DNA of 64,000 nt from Lamprocystis purpurea DSM 4197 (GTDB lineage Bacteria; Pseudomonadota; Gammaproteobacteria; Chromatiales; Chromatiaceae), in the NCBI RefSeq assembly GCF_000379525.1, contig NZ_KB902553.1:66367-130366 (forward strand). Reading direction: 5' to 3'. A model generated the notes under the pieces. It was not told where the DNA came from. It did not search any database and worked only from the letters and a program-made list of their open reading frames with translations. Below are positions 29,951 through 39,563 of this stretch, piece by piece; position 1 is the first letter of the stretch; each line of letters opens with the position of its first letter. Position numbers and translations under genes: made by a program.

Positions 29951-31379
29951 CCGCGTCTCCTGGTCGATGCGGTCGCAGCAGTCCCAGGCTGGGGTGATGC
30001 GGGTCGTGCCGTTTTACTTCGCGCAGATAGCCTTGGGCCAAGTCCTTGAGTCCTTTCTTATGCAACAAGAGACCCATCAGGACCAGCGCCTCCACCTGAT
30101 CGGCCGGGGCCAGCTTCAGGCCGCCGGCCGCGGCGCCGTGGAGCAGTGATTCAGCGATCTCCAGCGCCTCGAAGTCCTCACCACAGTCCGCCAGCACCCG
30201 CGCCTTGCCGAGCCGGGCGAGCGGGTGGCCGGGGTCGGCGGTCAGTACGGCGTCGAAGGCGCTCAAGGCTTCGGCAAAGCGCTTGGCGCGGTAATGGACT
30301 TGGGCCTGGGCCAGGTGGGTGGTCAGCGCCGATCCCCGTAACGGCGCTGCCGGGGCAGCCCGGGCCGGCCGCGGCAGCGGCCGCGACACCGGGGACGCCG
30401 CGGGTCCACTGGCTCTGGTTGGCAAGGGGGCCGGGATCCGGGTTGGCGACGGGGTCGACGCGCCGCGGGACGGGGCATCGGCGACCCGGCCGGTCCGCGG
30501 CCCGGATGCGGATGTGCCCGCGGCCGGCGCACCCGGGGGACGGAAGCCGACGCAGCCGTCGAACTCCTGCATCCGAAAAGCGCCCCGCGGGATATTCCAT
30601 TCGGCATGATCGACGAACAGCCAGCCGTCCGGGACCAGCAGGCGGCCCAGCACGGCCAGGGCGTCGACGGTGGTTTCGGCGTCGAAGTAGATCAGCAGGT
30701 TCTCACAGAAGACGATGTCGAAGCGGCGGGCCAGCACGACTTCGGCATCCGCCAGCAGATTGAGTCGACGCAGTTCCACCCGCGGCAGCAGGGCCGGTTC
30801 CAGTTGCCAGGCGCGGGACCCCGCCGGCGTGAACCAGCGCCGGGCCAGTTCCGGGTCGGTGCGCCGCAGGGCCAGCGGACTGTAGAGTCCGCGGCCGGCG
30901 TCCGCCACACAGGTCGCCGAGATGTCGCCGCCGACGAGTTGGACGGACTGCGGCGGGATGCGGTGTTCTTCGCACAGGATCGCCAGGCTGAAGGGCTCCT
31001 CGCCGCGGGCGCAGGGCAAGGAGAGGATGCGCACCGGCTGACCCGGCCGCCGCGCCAGCCGCTCCGGGATCAGCCGGGTCACCACCACCCGCATCTGCTC
31101 CAGTGCGCGAAAAAAGTAGGATTCGTTGGTGGCGACGGCGTCGATGAAGGCCTGGGGCGGGAGCCCGCCGCTCAAGAGCCTTTGCAGATACCGGGCCGGG
31201 TCCAGCCCATGGCGCTCGGCCTCGATGCGCACCGCCAGTTCGACCGGGGCCTGATTCTGGTCGGTGATGCTGATGCCCGTGCGGGTCCGGATCCAGTCGC
31301 GCAACGGCTCGGCGACGCATCCTGCCGGCGACTCCGGACGCGCATCCACGGCCGGTGGCGGCCTGGGTCCGCGGCTCAT
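29943..31379 (-). CDS. cheR: CheR-type protein-glutamate methyltransferase with TPR tail
   Basis: CheR methylates glutamates of chemoreceptors for adaptation. After an N-terminal helical part come ATNESYFFRALEQMRVVVTR, the SAM-binding RILSLPCARGEEPFSLAI and FDIVFCENLLIYFD. A Pro/Ala-rich linker (about 300-375) leads to a tetratricopeptide-like tail (HYRAKRFAEALSAFDAVLTA), as in CheR forms linked to alternative chemosensory systems. The start at 31379 overlaps the cheB stop (ATGA); a longer frame upstream is only the shadow of cheB. SLPCARGEEP replaces the usual SAACSTGEEPYS-like sequence, a mild departure. Confidence 0.93.
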   Translation of the reverse strand: MSRGPRPPPAVDARPESPAGCVAEPLRDWIRTRTGISITDQNQAPVELAVRIEAERHGLDPARYLQRLLSGGLPPQAFIDAVATNESYFFRALEQMRVVVTRLIPERLARRPGQPVRILSLPCARGEEPFSLAILCEEHRIPPQSVQLVGGDISATCVADAGRGLYSPLALRRTDPELARRWFTPAGSRAWQLEPALLPRVELRRLNLLADAEVVLARRFDIVFCENLLIYFDAETTVDALAVLGRLLVPDGWLFVDHAEWNIPRGAFRMQEFDGCVGFRPPGAPAAGTSASGPRTGRVADAPSRGASTPSPTRIPAPLPTRASGPAASPVSRPLPRPARAAPAAPLRGSALTTHLAQAQVHYRAKRFAEALSAFDAVLTADPGHPLARLGKARVLADCGEDFEALEIAESLLHGAAAGGLKLAPADQVEALVLMGLLLHKKGLKDLAQGYLREVKRHDPHHPSLGLLRPHRPGDADA

Positions 31380-32533
31380 CGCCCGTCCTCGATCCAGTGG
31401 GCAATCAGGCGAGCCAACTCCGGCAGGGCCTGGCCATGGGTGACGATCCCGCGACGGATCGGTGCACCCGGCATCCCGTCCACCACGGCGGTGGCCGGGT
31501 CCTGCACCAGCACCCGGCCGCCGGCGGCCTTGATCAGGGCCAGACCCTCGGCCCCGTCGTCCCCCAGTCCGGTCAGCACCACCCCGCAGATCGGCGCTCG
31601 ACCCGCGGCCGGAGGGACCGTCCGCGGACCGGCCACCGCGGCCGCGAGCGATGCGAACATCCGGTTGATGTTGGGGCAATAGACCGCGTCGCCCGCGGAC
31701 TCGTATTGGAGTCGCCCGCCCGCCGACAGGATCAGGTTCCGGCGTCCCCCGCACGCCAGGTAGATATGACCAGGGATCGGGATTTCACCCGCCCGGGCCA
31801 CCGCCGCCGGATGTCCGGTCTCCTCGCTCAGCCAGAGCGCGAGCCCTTCGGTGAACTCCGGGTCGATGTGTTGTGAGACCAGATAGATCGCCGGGAGCCC
31901 GCGCGGCAGGGCGCCGAACAGGGTCGCGAGCGCGCTCGGCCCGCCGGTGGAGCTGCCGACCGCGACCACCCGCACCTCGGCATGGTGTGTTGCGTTCCCG
32001 GCCGGCGCCGTGCCCGCCCGGGTCGCGCTGCCGGCCGGCCGCGGCGGCGGCACCGCGACCGTGCCGGCGCCGGACCGCAGACTCAGCACCGTGCGCATCT
32101 TGCGTAGCAGACCGGTGCCGGCCGTGAGCAAGTCGGCGCGGGTCACGCTCTCACCCGGCCGCGCCTTGAGGCTCGGGGTGTGGGTGTAGTCCAGGGCGCC
32201 CTGTTTCAGGGCGTTGAAAAGATAAGCGGTATTGCTGCGAATGGTCGCGCTGGAGATGAGAATACGCGTGGGGCAGGTGGCCATGATGCGGCGGGTGACC
32301 TCCACCCCGTCGATATCGGGCATGTGCAGATCGAGTAACACCAACTGCGGCCGTAGTCGGCAGACCAATTCCACGCCGGCCAGGCCGCCGGTCGCCTGCC
32401 CGAGCAGCCGAAAGCCGCCGTCGGCTGCAATCACGGCCGCGGTGACCGCCCGCGCGACCGGCGAGTCGTTGACGATGACCACCCCGGCCGGCGGCGCGAC
32501 GGCATCCGCGGTACGCGGGGCCGTGATACTCAT
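31376..32533 (-). CDS. cheB: CheB-type protein-glutamate methylesterase
   Basis: CheB removes methyl groups from receptors when its receiver is phosphorylated. The N-terminal receiver has D68 (LVLLDLHMPDIDG) and the C-terminal esterase has the Ser-His-Asp triad in VGSSTGGPSAL, YLVSQHID and VVLTGLGDDGAEG. Between them is a Pro/Ala/Gly-rich linker. The start overlaps the cheA stop and the stop overlaps the cheR start, so the three are translationally coupled. Confidence 0.95.
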   Translation of the reverse strand: MSITAPRTADAVAPPAGVVIVNDSPVARAVTAAVIAADGGFRLLGQATGGLAGVELVCRLRPQLVLLDLHMPDIDGVEVTRRIMATCPTRILISSATIRSNTAYLFNALKQGALDYTHTPSLKARPGESVTRADLLTAGTGLLRKMRTVLSLRSGAGTVAVPPPRPAGSATRAGTAPAGNATHHAEVRVVAVGSSTGGPSALATLFGALPRGLPAIYLVSQHIDPEFTEGLALWLSEETGHPAAVARAGEIPIPGHIYLACGGRRNLILSAGGRLQYESAGDAVYCPNINRMFASLAAAVAGPRTVPPAAGRAPICGVVLTGLGDDGAEGLALIKAAGGRVLVQDPATAVVDGMPGAPIRRGIVTHGQALPELARLIAHWIEDGR

Positions 32534-35442
32534 GGTGCGCGACCAGGGGTCCAGGCGGGCCGCGGCGCCGGCGGGTCGGTGCCGCCGCCGGCTCCGTCCG
32601 CCGCGAGCAGTTGGGCGACCAGCGCCAACATGGCATCGGTGTCGAACTCGGACTTGGTGACATAACGATCCGCACCCGCCTCCAGGGCGCGGTCACGGTC
32701 TTCGGTGCGGTCCTTGTAGGAGACGACGATGATCGGCAGCCGGCGGAAGCGGTCGATGCCGCGCAGGGTGCGGATCAGTTCCAGTCCGTTCATGCGCGGC
32801 ATGTCGATGTCGGTGATGAGAATGCGGTGATCCCCCGCCTTGGCCTTGTTGAGCCCGTCCACCCCGTTCACCGCCGTGGTCACCTGGTAGCCGGCCTGCT
32901 CCAGGAAGTGCCGCTCCACCTCCCGTACGGTCACCGAGTCTTCCACCACCAGGACCTGGGCCGGTGTCGCGTCCGCCGGCGCCTCCGTCCGGCCGGAACC
33001 CGGCGTCAGCTCCGGCAATGGTGCCGTCAGCGCCTCGCGCACCGCCGCCGGATGCAGGTGCCCGACACCTTCGTGCAGGTGTTGCAGCAGGTCCGGGACA
33101 TCCAGGATCAGGGCCAGACCGCCGTCCTCCAGCAAGGTGAGTCCGGAGACCTCCGCGACCTTGCCCAGGCGTTCGTCCAGCGGCCGGGACACCATGTCCT
33201 GCTCGTCCACCACGGCCTCGACCAGGAGTGCGCAACGGCTATCCCCCTCGCCCAGCACCAGCAGGTGCTTGCGCTCCAGGTCGGCGTGGACCGGCGCCAG
33301 CCCGAGGATGGCATGGAGCTGGACCAAGGGCAGGGTTTCCTCCTCCAGGTGCACTGCCAGCCGTCCGGCGATTTCGCGCAGGTCGACGGCGGCCAGGCGG
33401 CGCACCCGCGCCACCTCGCCCATGGGGAAGGCGTAGCGTTGATCGCCGAACAGGGGGTGGCGTCCACCCACCACCAGCAGGCAGCGGGTGAGCGACAGGC
33501 TCAAGGGGACCAGCAGTTCGAAGCAGGTGCCGCGGCCGGGTTCGCTGCGCACGCCGACGGTGCCGCCGGCGGCCTCGATGCCGGCCTTGACGATATCGAG
33601 CCCGAAGCCGCGCCCGGAGGTGGCTGAGACCGTTGCCGCGGTACTCAGCCCCGGCAGGAAGAGGAACTGCATCCGCTCCTCGACCCCCAGGTGCGCCCAG
33701 AACGCGGCCGTGGTGTGGCCGGCCGCGATCACGGACGCCGCGAGTCGCGCCTGATCGATGCCGGCGCCGTCGTCTTCCACCCGGATGCGCATCCGGGACC
33801 CGAACTGGCGCGCCTCCACCAGGATGCGCCCGCTCGGCGGTTTACCCTGGGCGGTGCGCACCGCGACCGGCTCGATGCCGTGATCCAGCGCATTACGCAG
33901 CAGGTGCAGCAAGGGGTTGCGCAACTGCTCCAGCACCGCCCGATCGATGCGGTTGTCGATCCCGTCGAGTTGCAAATCGACCCGCTTGCCGAGTTCCAGG
34001 GCCAGATCGCGGGCGAGTCGCGGATAGTCGTCCAGCAGATCCCCCAGCGGCACCAGGCGCGCCTGGGTCACCTGGTCCGCCAGGCCGTCGGCCAGATGCC
34101 GCAGCCGGCCCTCCATCCGGTCGTGCGCCGCGGTGAGCACATCCAGTGCGCCGGCGCCGGCAGACAGTCGCTGGGCGCCCTGGCGCAGCGTCTCCTGCAG
34201 GGTCTCCCGGTCCAGGTCCTCGCTCAGGGCGGCCGCCACCAGACGCTCGATCTGGGCCCCGGCGCGGGCCTGGGTCCGTGACAGAACCCGCAATTGGTGA
34301 CGCTGCCCGGCCAGGGCGGCGACCGCCACCGTCAGTTCGCCCGAGAGCCGGTGCAGCCGGTCGAGTTGTTCATAGTCGAGCCGGGCCTGACGCCGCGCGG
34401 CCGGGGCGGGCTCGGCGCGCGGTTCGTCGGGTGGGGTCCCGTTGGACGCGGCGGCGGATCCGGCGACCGGCACGGCCGTGACACCGACCGTCGGCTCCGG
34501 CGGGACTACGGGTGCCGCACCGCCGACGGATGCGCTGGCCGCGGAGACGGCGGCCGACGGGATAGGGACCGGGGGTGCGGCCTGGTCCGCGGTCTGCTCC
34601 GTCGGCGGGCTGCACGGGGGCAGGATGCCGTCGTCCCGGTAGCGGGCGAGTGGTTCCAGGAAACCGGCGAGCGGTGGGGGCTCGGCGCCGCCGGCGATTC
34701 GTTCCAGCACCGTCTCGATCCAGCGTAGGCCGCAGAGGATGAGCGCGATCAGGTCGGGCGATGCCGGGACCGCGGTGCTGCCCGCCGCCTCGTGCTCCCC
34801 GTGGACCAAGTCCTCCAGGGCCCCGGCCAATTCACGCACCGGATCGCAGCCGACGGCGCGGGCGGCGCCCTTGAGGGTATGAAAAACGCGGCGCAGGTGA
34901 GCGTCCCAGGCCTCGGCGTCGACCGCCGGGTCGGCGAGCCTGGCGCGCGCCTGCGCCAACTGTTCCTGCACCTCGAGGCGGAAGATGGCCAGCAGGTCGA
35001 GGCCGGCGACCCCGTCTGCCGCCTCGGGCGACTGCGGCGTGGCCGGGTCCGGCAGCGGTGCGGCGTCCAGCGGCGCGGCCTGGTAGTCGTCCACCCGCGT
35101 CAGGAAGGTGGCCAGGTCGGGGAGTTCGATCGCCGCCAGCCGCGCCTCCAGGGTGGCGCGGGTCAGGTCGATGGCGAGCAGGCACAGATCGACCACCGCC
35201 GGGCGGAACGGCGCGGTGCCGTCCAGGATGGCGTGGAACACATCTTCCAGGCGATGGGCGATCTCCCGTTCCTGATCGAAGCGCACCGCCCGGGCGGCCC
35301 CCTTCAGCGTATGAAAGACCCGCATCATGGCCTCGACCTCGGCCCGGCCGGGCGGGGCCTGCTCGCAGGCCAGTGCCAACCGGGTCGCCTCCTTGAGGTT
35401 GGCTTCGGCCTCGGCGCGAAAGATCTCGGTGAGGTCGTTCAC
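32530..35442 (-). CDS. cheA: CheA-type histidine kinase with two Hpt domains and a receiver
   Basis: This is the central kinase of the cluster, 970 residues. Two Hpt domains carry H44 (RVFHTLKGAARAV) and H188 (RVFHTLKGAARAVG). A Pro/Ala-rich linker, the dimerisation helix pair (DRLHRLSGELTVAVAALAGQ), a HATPase (LLRNALDHGI, VEDDGAGID, GRGFGLDIVK), a CheW-like domain and a C-terminal receiver (ILITDIDMPRMNG) follow. Multiple Hpt domains plus a receiver recall ChpA of the Pil-Chp system, though shorter. The GTG start at 35442 overlaps the cheW stop by 4 bp; the frame further upstream is a shadow of cheW. No separate cheY or pilG/pilH gene is seen, so the attached receiver may serve as the main sink. 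Confidence 0.94.
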   Translation of the reverse strand: MNDLTEIFRAEAEANLKEATRLALACEQAPPGRAEVEAMMRVFHTLKGAARAVRFDQEREIAHRLEDVFHAILDGTAPFRPAVVDLCLLAIDLTRATLEARLAAIELPDLATFLTRVDDYQAAPLDAAPLPDPATPQSPEAADGVAGLDLLAIFRLEVQEQLAQARARLADPAVDAEAWDAHLRRVFHTLKGAARAVGCDPVRELAGALEDLVHGEHEAAGSTAVPASPDLIALILCGLRWIETVLERIAGGAEPPPLAGFLEPLARYRDDGILPPCSPPTEQTADQAAPPVPIPSAAVSAASASVGGAAPVVPPEPTVGVTAVPVAGSAAASNGTPPDEPRAEPAPAARRQARLDYEQLDRLHRLSGELTVAVAALAGQRHQLRVLSRTQARAGAQIERLVAAALSEDLDRETLQETLRQGAQRLSAGAGALDVLTAAHDRMEGRLRHLADGLADQVTQARLVPLGDLLDDYPRLARDLALELGKRVDLQLDGIDNRIDRAVLEQLRNPLLHLLRNALDHGIEPVAVRTAQGKPPSGRILVEARQFGSRMRIRVEDDGAGIDQARLAASVIAAGHTTAAFWAHLGVEERMQFLFLPGLSTAATVSATSGRGFGLDIVKAGIEAAGGTVGVRSEPGRGTCFELLVPLSLSLTRCLLVVGGRHPLFGDQRYAFPMGEVARVRRLAAVDLREIAGRLAVHLEEETLPLVQLHAILGLAPVHADLERKHLLVLGEGDSRCALLVEAVVDEQDMVSRPLDERLGKVAEVSGLTLLEDGGLALILDVPDLLQHLHEGVGHLHPAAVREALTAPLPELTPGSGRTEAPADATPAQVLVVEDSVTVREVERHFLEQAGYQVTTAVNGVDGLNKAKAGDHRILITDIDMPRMNGLELIRTLRGIDRFRRLPIIVVSYKDRTEDRDRALEAGADRYVTKSEFDTDAMLALVAQLLAADGAGGGTDPPAPRPAWTPGRAP

Positions 35443-35927
35443 GCGAGGCGGTCCACCGCGGTGCCCTGCAGCAGGGCGAGTTCCGCGGGTTCGAGCAGGC
35501 AGGAGAGGCGCAGCTCCTGGGTCAGACGGCCATCCACCGGCCACAGGTCGCCGAGAAAGGCGGGGGCGCCGGCCGCGGTCAAGACCGGTTCGCGGCGCGC
35601 GTCGGCTGACAGGGTGCGAATCCCCGTGACCGACTCCACGATCGCCCCCAGGGACACCCCGGCGGCGGAAAAACACAGGATGCGGTTGCCGCGCTGCCAG
35701 CGCCGCCCGGCCGGACCCTGGCTCGCCGCGGGCGCCGGACCCGCGCGCCCCAGGCGTTCCGCCAGATCGAGGACCGGCAGGGTGGCGCCGCGCAGGTCCA
35801 GCACCCCGGCCAGGAAGACCGGTGCCTGGGCCAGGGGGCGCAGACGCGCCGGCATCAGCACCTCGTCCAGGTCCGACAAGGGGGCCAGGTACGGTCCGCC
35901 GCCGGCGGTGAAGAGGAGTGCCTCCAC
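35439..35927 (-). CDS. cheW: CheW-like coupling protein
   Basis: A 162-residue single CheW domain that links receptor and CheA. Typical segments are the opening MEALLFTAGGGPYLAPLSDL and PVFLAGVLDLRGATLPVLDL, the latter being the strongest signature; VSLGAIVESVTGI follows. The GTG start at 35927 lies 8 bp after the receptor stop and its stop overlaps the cheA GTG. Divergence from the second cheW (38429-38971) suggests that one serves the receptor array and the other the kinase or an adaptor role. Confidence 0.9.
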   Translation of the reverse strand: MEALLFTAGGGPYLAPLSDLDEVLMPARLRPLAQAPVFLAGVLDLRGATLPVLDLAERLGRAGPAPAASQGPAGRRWQRGNRILCFSAAGVSLGAIVESVTGIRTLSADARREPVLTAAGAPAFLGDLWPVDGRLTQELRLSCLLEPAELALLQGTAVDRLA

Positions 35928-35935
35928 GGGGGCAC

Positions 35936-38269
35936 TCAGACGCGGAAGACCGAGACGGCGCTCGCGAGCTGGGTCGCCATGGCGTTCAGCTCGTAGGTCA
36001 CCGAGCGCGTCTGGCCGGCCGCCTTGGAGACCATGTTGGCGGAGGAGAGCATCTCGGTGGAGGTCGTCTGGACCATCCGCGCGGACTCCGCCTGGGCGCG
36101 GACCGATTCCAGGATCATGGTCATCTGCTCCTGGATGCGCTCCATGGCGCTATGGATGGCGGCCAGCGCCTGGCTGGAGTCGCCGACCAGCGCGACCCCG
36201 TGGTGGATCTCCTCCGAGGACTTGTCCATGGCGAGCGCCGAGGACTCGGTCGCACGCTGGATGTCACGCACCATGCCGCTGATGTTGCCGGCGGAATCGA
36301 TGGAACGGTCGGAGAGTCGGCGGATTTCCTGGGCGACGACTGAAAAGCCCTTGCCCATCTCGCCGGCCTTGTTGGCCTCGATGGAGGCATTCAGCGACAG
36401 GAGCGTGGTCTGGTCGGCGACCATGGAAATGGTGGAGACCGCCTCGTTGATGTCGTCCATCTTGTCGTTCAGGGCTTTGATCCGCTCGGCGGTCTGCCGG
36501 GTGGAGGTGCCGATGGCGTCCATCGAGGCCATCATCTGGGTGGACTTGTGGTTACTGTCGGTGACGATCCCGGCGATCTCGTTGACGTTGCGGCCGACGG
36601 TCTCGGAGGAGGCGACCAGGGTGGCGGCACTCTGGGACATTTCATTCAGCGAGGCGGACAGCTCGTTGACCGCGCTGGCCTGTTGGGCGGAGGAGGCCGC
36701 CTGTTCGGTGGCCGCAGCCTGAATCTCGTTGATCGACGACGAGAGCTGCACGCTGGCCCGCTGGATGCGCTGCACCAGGGCGAGCAGGTTCTCGCGCATC
36801 TGATTGAAGGAGTCCGCCAGGGCGCCCAGTTCGTCGCGGCTGGTCACGTCGACCGCATCGCTCAGGTTACCGCGGGCGATCTGGTGCGAACCGGCCATCA
36901 GCGCCTCGATGGCGGCCACGATGGGCCGCGGCACCGTGAGCAGAACCAGCAGGCCCACCGCCAGCCCCACCCCGGCTGCCCCGCCGACCAGCCAGAGTGC
37001 GGCTTGCCCGGTGGCCCGCAGGCCCGCGCTCTCCACGGCGATATCGTGCCAGGCCGAGGCCGTCAGTTCCTCCGCCAGAGCGACGATGCTCTCGGTCGCC
37101 CCGGTCAGGGTCTCGCGTTCCGCCTTGATCCGCGCGGCCACATCCTGCACTGCGCCGGCGTTGCCGGTGAGTCGGGCGCCGGTCTCCCGCCATTGGGCGG
37201 TATAGGCCGCCAAGGCTTTACGCAACTGCGCCAGTGGATCGTCCAGGCCCAGGGTTTGGGCCGCCGGGCGTAACTGATCGAGCCGGGCGGCGAATTCCGC
37301 CGCCGCCGTGCGGGCGCTGTCCTGGAGCAGCGGATCATGGGAGTCGAAGAAGATCTGGAGTGCCACCCGCTCTTGCAGCAGGTCGGCCGTGAAACGGTCC
37401 AGGGCGCGCGCCAACTCCAACCGTCCACCGCTCTCGGCCGGCGCGTTCGGGCCGGTGCCCGATCCCCAGACCGCCGCGGCCAGGGCCCGGGCCTGGTCGA
37501 TCACGGTATCCAGGCGTTCGGCCAGTGCCTGCTCGCCCGCCGCCAGGGCCGCGGCGCGTTCGGTCTGGTCTTGACGCAGGGCGGCAACGGACTTGACCTG
37601 GGCCGTGAAGCGCGTTTCGAACCGCTCCAGCGCCGTGCCGAGCGCGGCCTGCTGGGCGGCCACGTCGGTACCGGTGGTGGATTCGATCAGCGCGGCCAGG
37701 GGCTTGAGCCCGGCAATCTCCTCGCGCACCCGGGTGGCCAGGCGCATGACTTCATCGCGCGCCCCCTCGTCGTCGAGCAGCAGATAATCCGCCTGGGCCA
37801 GGTTCATGCGAAAGACGGCGCCTTTGATCGCCTCGCTGACCCGCGCCAGATCGGCATGATGCCCCAGTTCCGGAATGCCGTCGGAGCTGATCCCGTCGAT
37901 GGTGCGGACCGCGACCAACCCCAGCAGGAGGATCACCAGGGTCAGGAGCCCGAGCGAGAGATTGAGCTTGCGTTTCAGGCTCATGCCCCGCAGCACGGCC
38001 CGCCCGCCGCCTCCGCCGGTCCCCGCGCTGCCCCCGCCGCCGGTGTGGCTGCGCCCCCGGCCCTCGTCCAGCTCACGGCGGCCGTGCCCCGCGCCGCCCG
38101 CATAATGGGCCGGCACGGTCCCGGCCAGGTCCCCGAACGGCACCCCGCTGTGCACCCCGTCGGGTTCCGGGACGACGAACTCACCCGGTCGTCCCTCGTG
38201 GCGCGGTTCGTCATGTCCCTGATCACGGTGCAGATCCGCATGGGGGTCGCTCTGATGGTCGGCGCTCAT
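35936..38269 (-). CDS. Methyl-accepting chemotaxis protein
   Basis: A receptor of 777 residues. The first membrane helix is at about 103-120 ([18 protein letters not shown]), a long helical periplasmic sensor runs to about 430, the second helix is [20 protein letters not shown], then a HAMP segment and the signalling domain with [15 protein letters not shown] at its tip. No C-terminal CheR-binding pentapeptide is present. The N-terminal 95 residues are hydrophilic, His/Gly-rich and unusual; a second start at 37984 (MSLKRKLNL) would give a normal 682-residue receptor. The long sensor resembles four-helix bundle types; its ligand is unknown. Confidence 0.92.
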   Translation of the reverse strand: MSADHQSDPHADLHRDQGHDEPRHEGRPGEFVVPEPDGVHSGVPFGDLAGTVPAHYAGGAGHGRRELDEGRGRSHTGGGGSAGTGGGGGRAVLRGMSLKRKLNLSLGLLTLVILLLGLVAVRTIDGISSDGIPELGHHADLARVSEAIKGAVFRMNLAQADYLLLDDEGARDEVMRLATRVREEIAGLKPLAALIESTTGTDVAAQQAALGTALERFETRFTAQVKSVAALRQDQTERAAALAAGEQALAERLDTVIDQARALAAAVWGSGTGPNAPAESGGRLELARALDRFTADLLQERVALQIFFDSHDPLLQDSARTAAAEFAARLDQLRPAAQTLGLDDPLAQLRKALAAYTAQWRETGARLTGNAGAVQDVAARIKAERETLTGATESIVALAEELTASAWHDIAVESAGLRATGQAALWLVGGAAGVGLAVGLLVLLTVPRPIVAAIEALMAGSHQIARGNLSDAVDVTSRDELGALADSFNQMRENLLALVQRIQRASVQLSSSINEIQAAATEQAASSAQQASAVNELSASLNEMSQSAATLVASSETVGRNVNEIAGIVTDSNHKSTQMMASMDAIGTSTRQTAERIKALNDKMDDINEAVSTISMVADQTTLLSLNASIEANKAGEMGKGFSVVAQEIRRLSDRSIDSAGNISGMVRDIQRATESSALAMDKSSEEIHHGVALVGDSSQALAAIHSAMERIQEQMTMILESVRAQAESARMVQTTSTEMLSSANMVSKAAGQTRSVTYELNAMATQLASAVSVFRV

Positions 38270-38428
38270 GGTGCGTGCCTTGGCAATCGGTATTGATTGG
38301 TTCGCCGGGTCCGGCCGCGTCTTGCCCCTGGTTGCCGTTCCAGGTGTGCAGACCAGGCGCCCGGGCCATTTGTAAACGAGTCCTTACTTTGCCACAGAGT
38401 CCCCGGCGGACAAAGGGCTAAAATAAGG

Positions 38429-38971
38429 CTAAAAATGGCTGAAGCTGCCCGCGCGCAAGGGGGTGAGATCGAGCCGGGCGAGGGCGCGTCCGCGATGCTC
38501 GGCCAAGCCGTTGCGCCGGACCAGATCCGTGGATTCGCCGCGCGTCATGGTCTGGAAGAGATCCGGGTCCAGTTCCTCCACCGATTCCACCCCATCCACC
38601 GGCAGACCGGCGCGGCGGCCCCGCCGGTCGCGTACGACCAGTGTCCGGTTGGCGGTGCCCAGCCGGTAACCGGCGGCGACGTCGAGGATGGCCGCGGTAT
38701 CGAGCAGGGGCAGCAATTCGCCGCGGATATTGGCGAGCCCCAGGATCAGGGGGTTCACATGGGGCAGGGCGATGCCGGTCGTCACACAGGCGACCTCGTC
38801 GAGGTCATCCAGGGCGACGGCGAAGCGCTCGCCGCCGACCCGCACCAGCACGAAGGGGCGCAGGGCCGTCCGGGCGGCGGCCGCGGACTCGGCATAGCGC
38901 GCGGTCCAATGCGCCAGGTCCAGGTCGGCCAGGTCGTCGAGCGCAGACTCCGGGAGGTTGGCAGGCGTCAT
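38429..38971 (-). CDS. cheW: CheW-like coupling protein (second copy)
   Basis: A 180-residue CheW-domain protein at the head of the operon, 159 bp upstream of the receptor. The signature segments are RPFVLVRVGGERFAVALDDL, VNPLILGLANIRGELLPLLD and AGLPVDGVESVEELDPDLF. About 35 N-terminal residues precede the domain, recalling PilI-type couplers. Upstream lies a gene-free region with a hexamer tract and element E3, where the operon promoter should be; no clear consensus was identified. Confidence 0.9.
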   Translation of the reverse strand: MTPANLPESALDDLADLDLAHWTARYAESAAAARTALRPFVLVRVGGERFAVALDDLDEVACVTTGIALPHVNPLILGLANIRGELLPLLDTAAILDVAAGYRLGTANRTLVVRDRRGRRAGLPVDGVESVEELDPDLFQTMTRGESTDLVRRNGLAEHRGRALARLDLTPLRAGSFSHF

Positions 38972-39077
38972 GTCGGTTCACTCGGGGCGATAATGAAAGT
39001 AGCGAGTCAAGAACAAGCTAAACACAATCGTCGTTGTCGTAGTCGGAAAAGCCATTCAAGTGAGGCATGAGCAGCGC

Positions 39078-39201
39078 GGCCTCGATCAAGATTCCGGCCA
39101 CTTGGGCTCGCCGGGTGCGTAGTCAGGCCATCCTGGCCTGACACCGTCAGGGCTGGAAGCCCTGACTACGCACGCCGCCGGCCGGGATGACGATCAAGGC
39201 C
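39078..39201. mobile_element. GGCC-ended mobile palindrome E3 without target duplication (gap 38972-39563)
   Basis: A 124-bp core type A element with ends GGCCTCGATCAAGATTCCGG and, from the right, GGCCTTGATCGTCATCCCGG. The flanking octamers (AGCAGCGC and GTTTTCGG) do not match, suggesting recombination or deletion beside it. The left flank (39003-39070) is a stretch also found at 19966-20035. The rest of the gap up to the FimX-like gene shows no gene. Confidence 0.8.
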
Positions 39202-39563
39202 GTTTTCGGTGCTCCGCGGCACGCACGCCCGAAAGCGGAACTGGAGTCAAAAAACTCATACCGAAAAGGGTCTATATATTGTGGGGGGCTGATCGGATCG
39301 TTGCGACCAGGCCGGCCTGTGCCGAGCGGTCGAACGCCGGCCTTGCTGTCGGCGCCTGACCGGCGCGCGGTCGGGCACGGCCTTTGCCGGGCAAGGTAAC
39401 CCCGATGCGCGCCAGGGGCAAGGGTCGCAGGTCGCAGATGAGACGCTCGACACATGCCGCGCAGACAAGGCGTCGGGGCACGCGGGGAAGCCCATGACGG
39501 GAACAATCGGAACGCGTCGTCCAAGGTTCGGCAGTGAATCGATCGGACGGCCAGGAGGACGCC

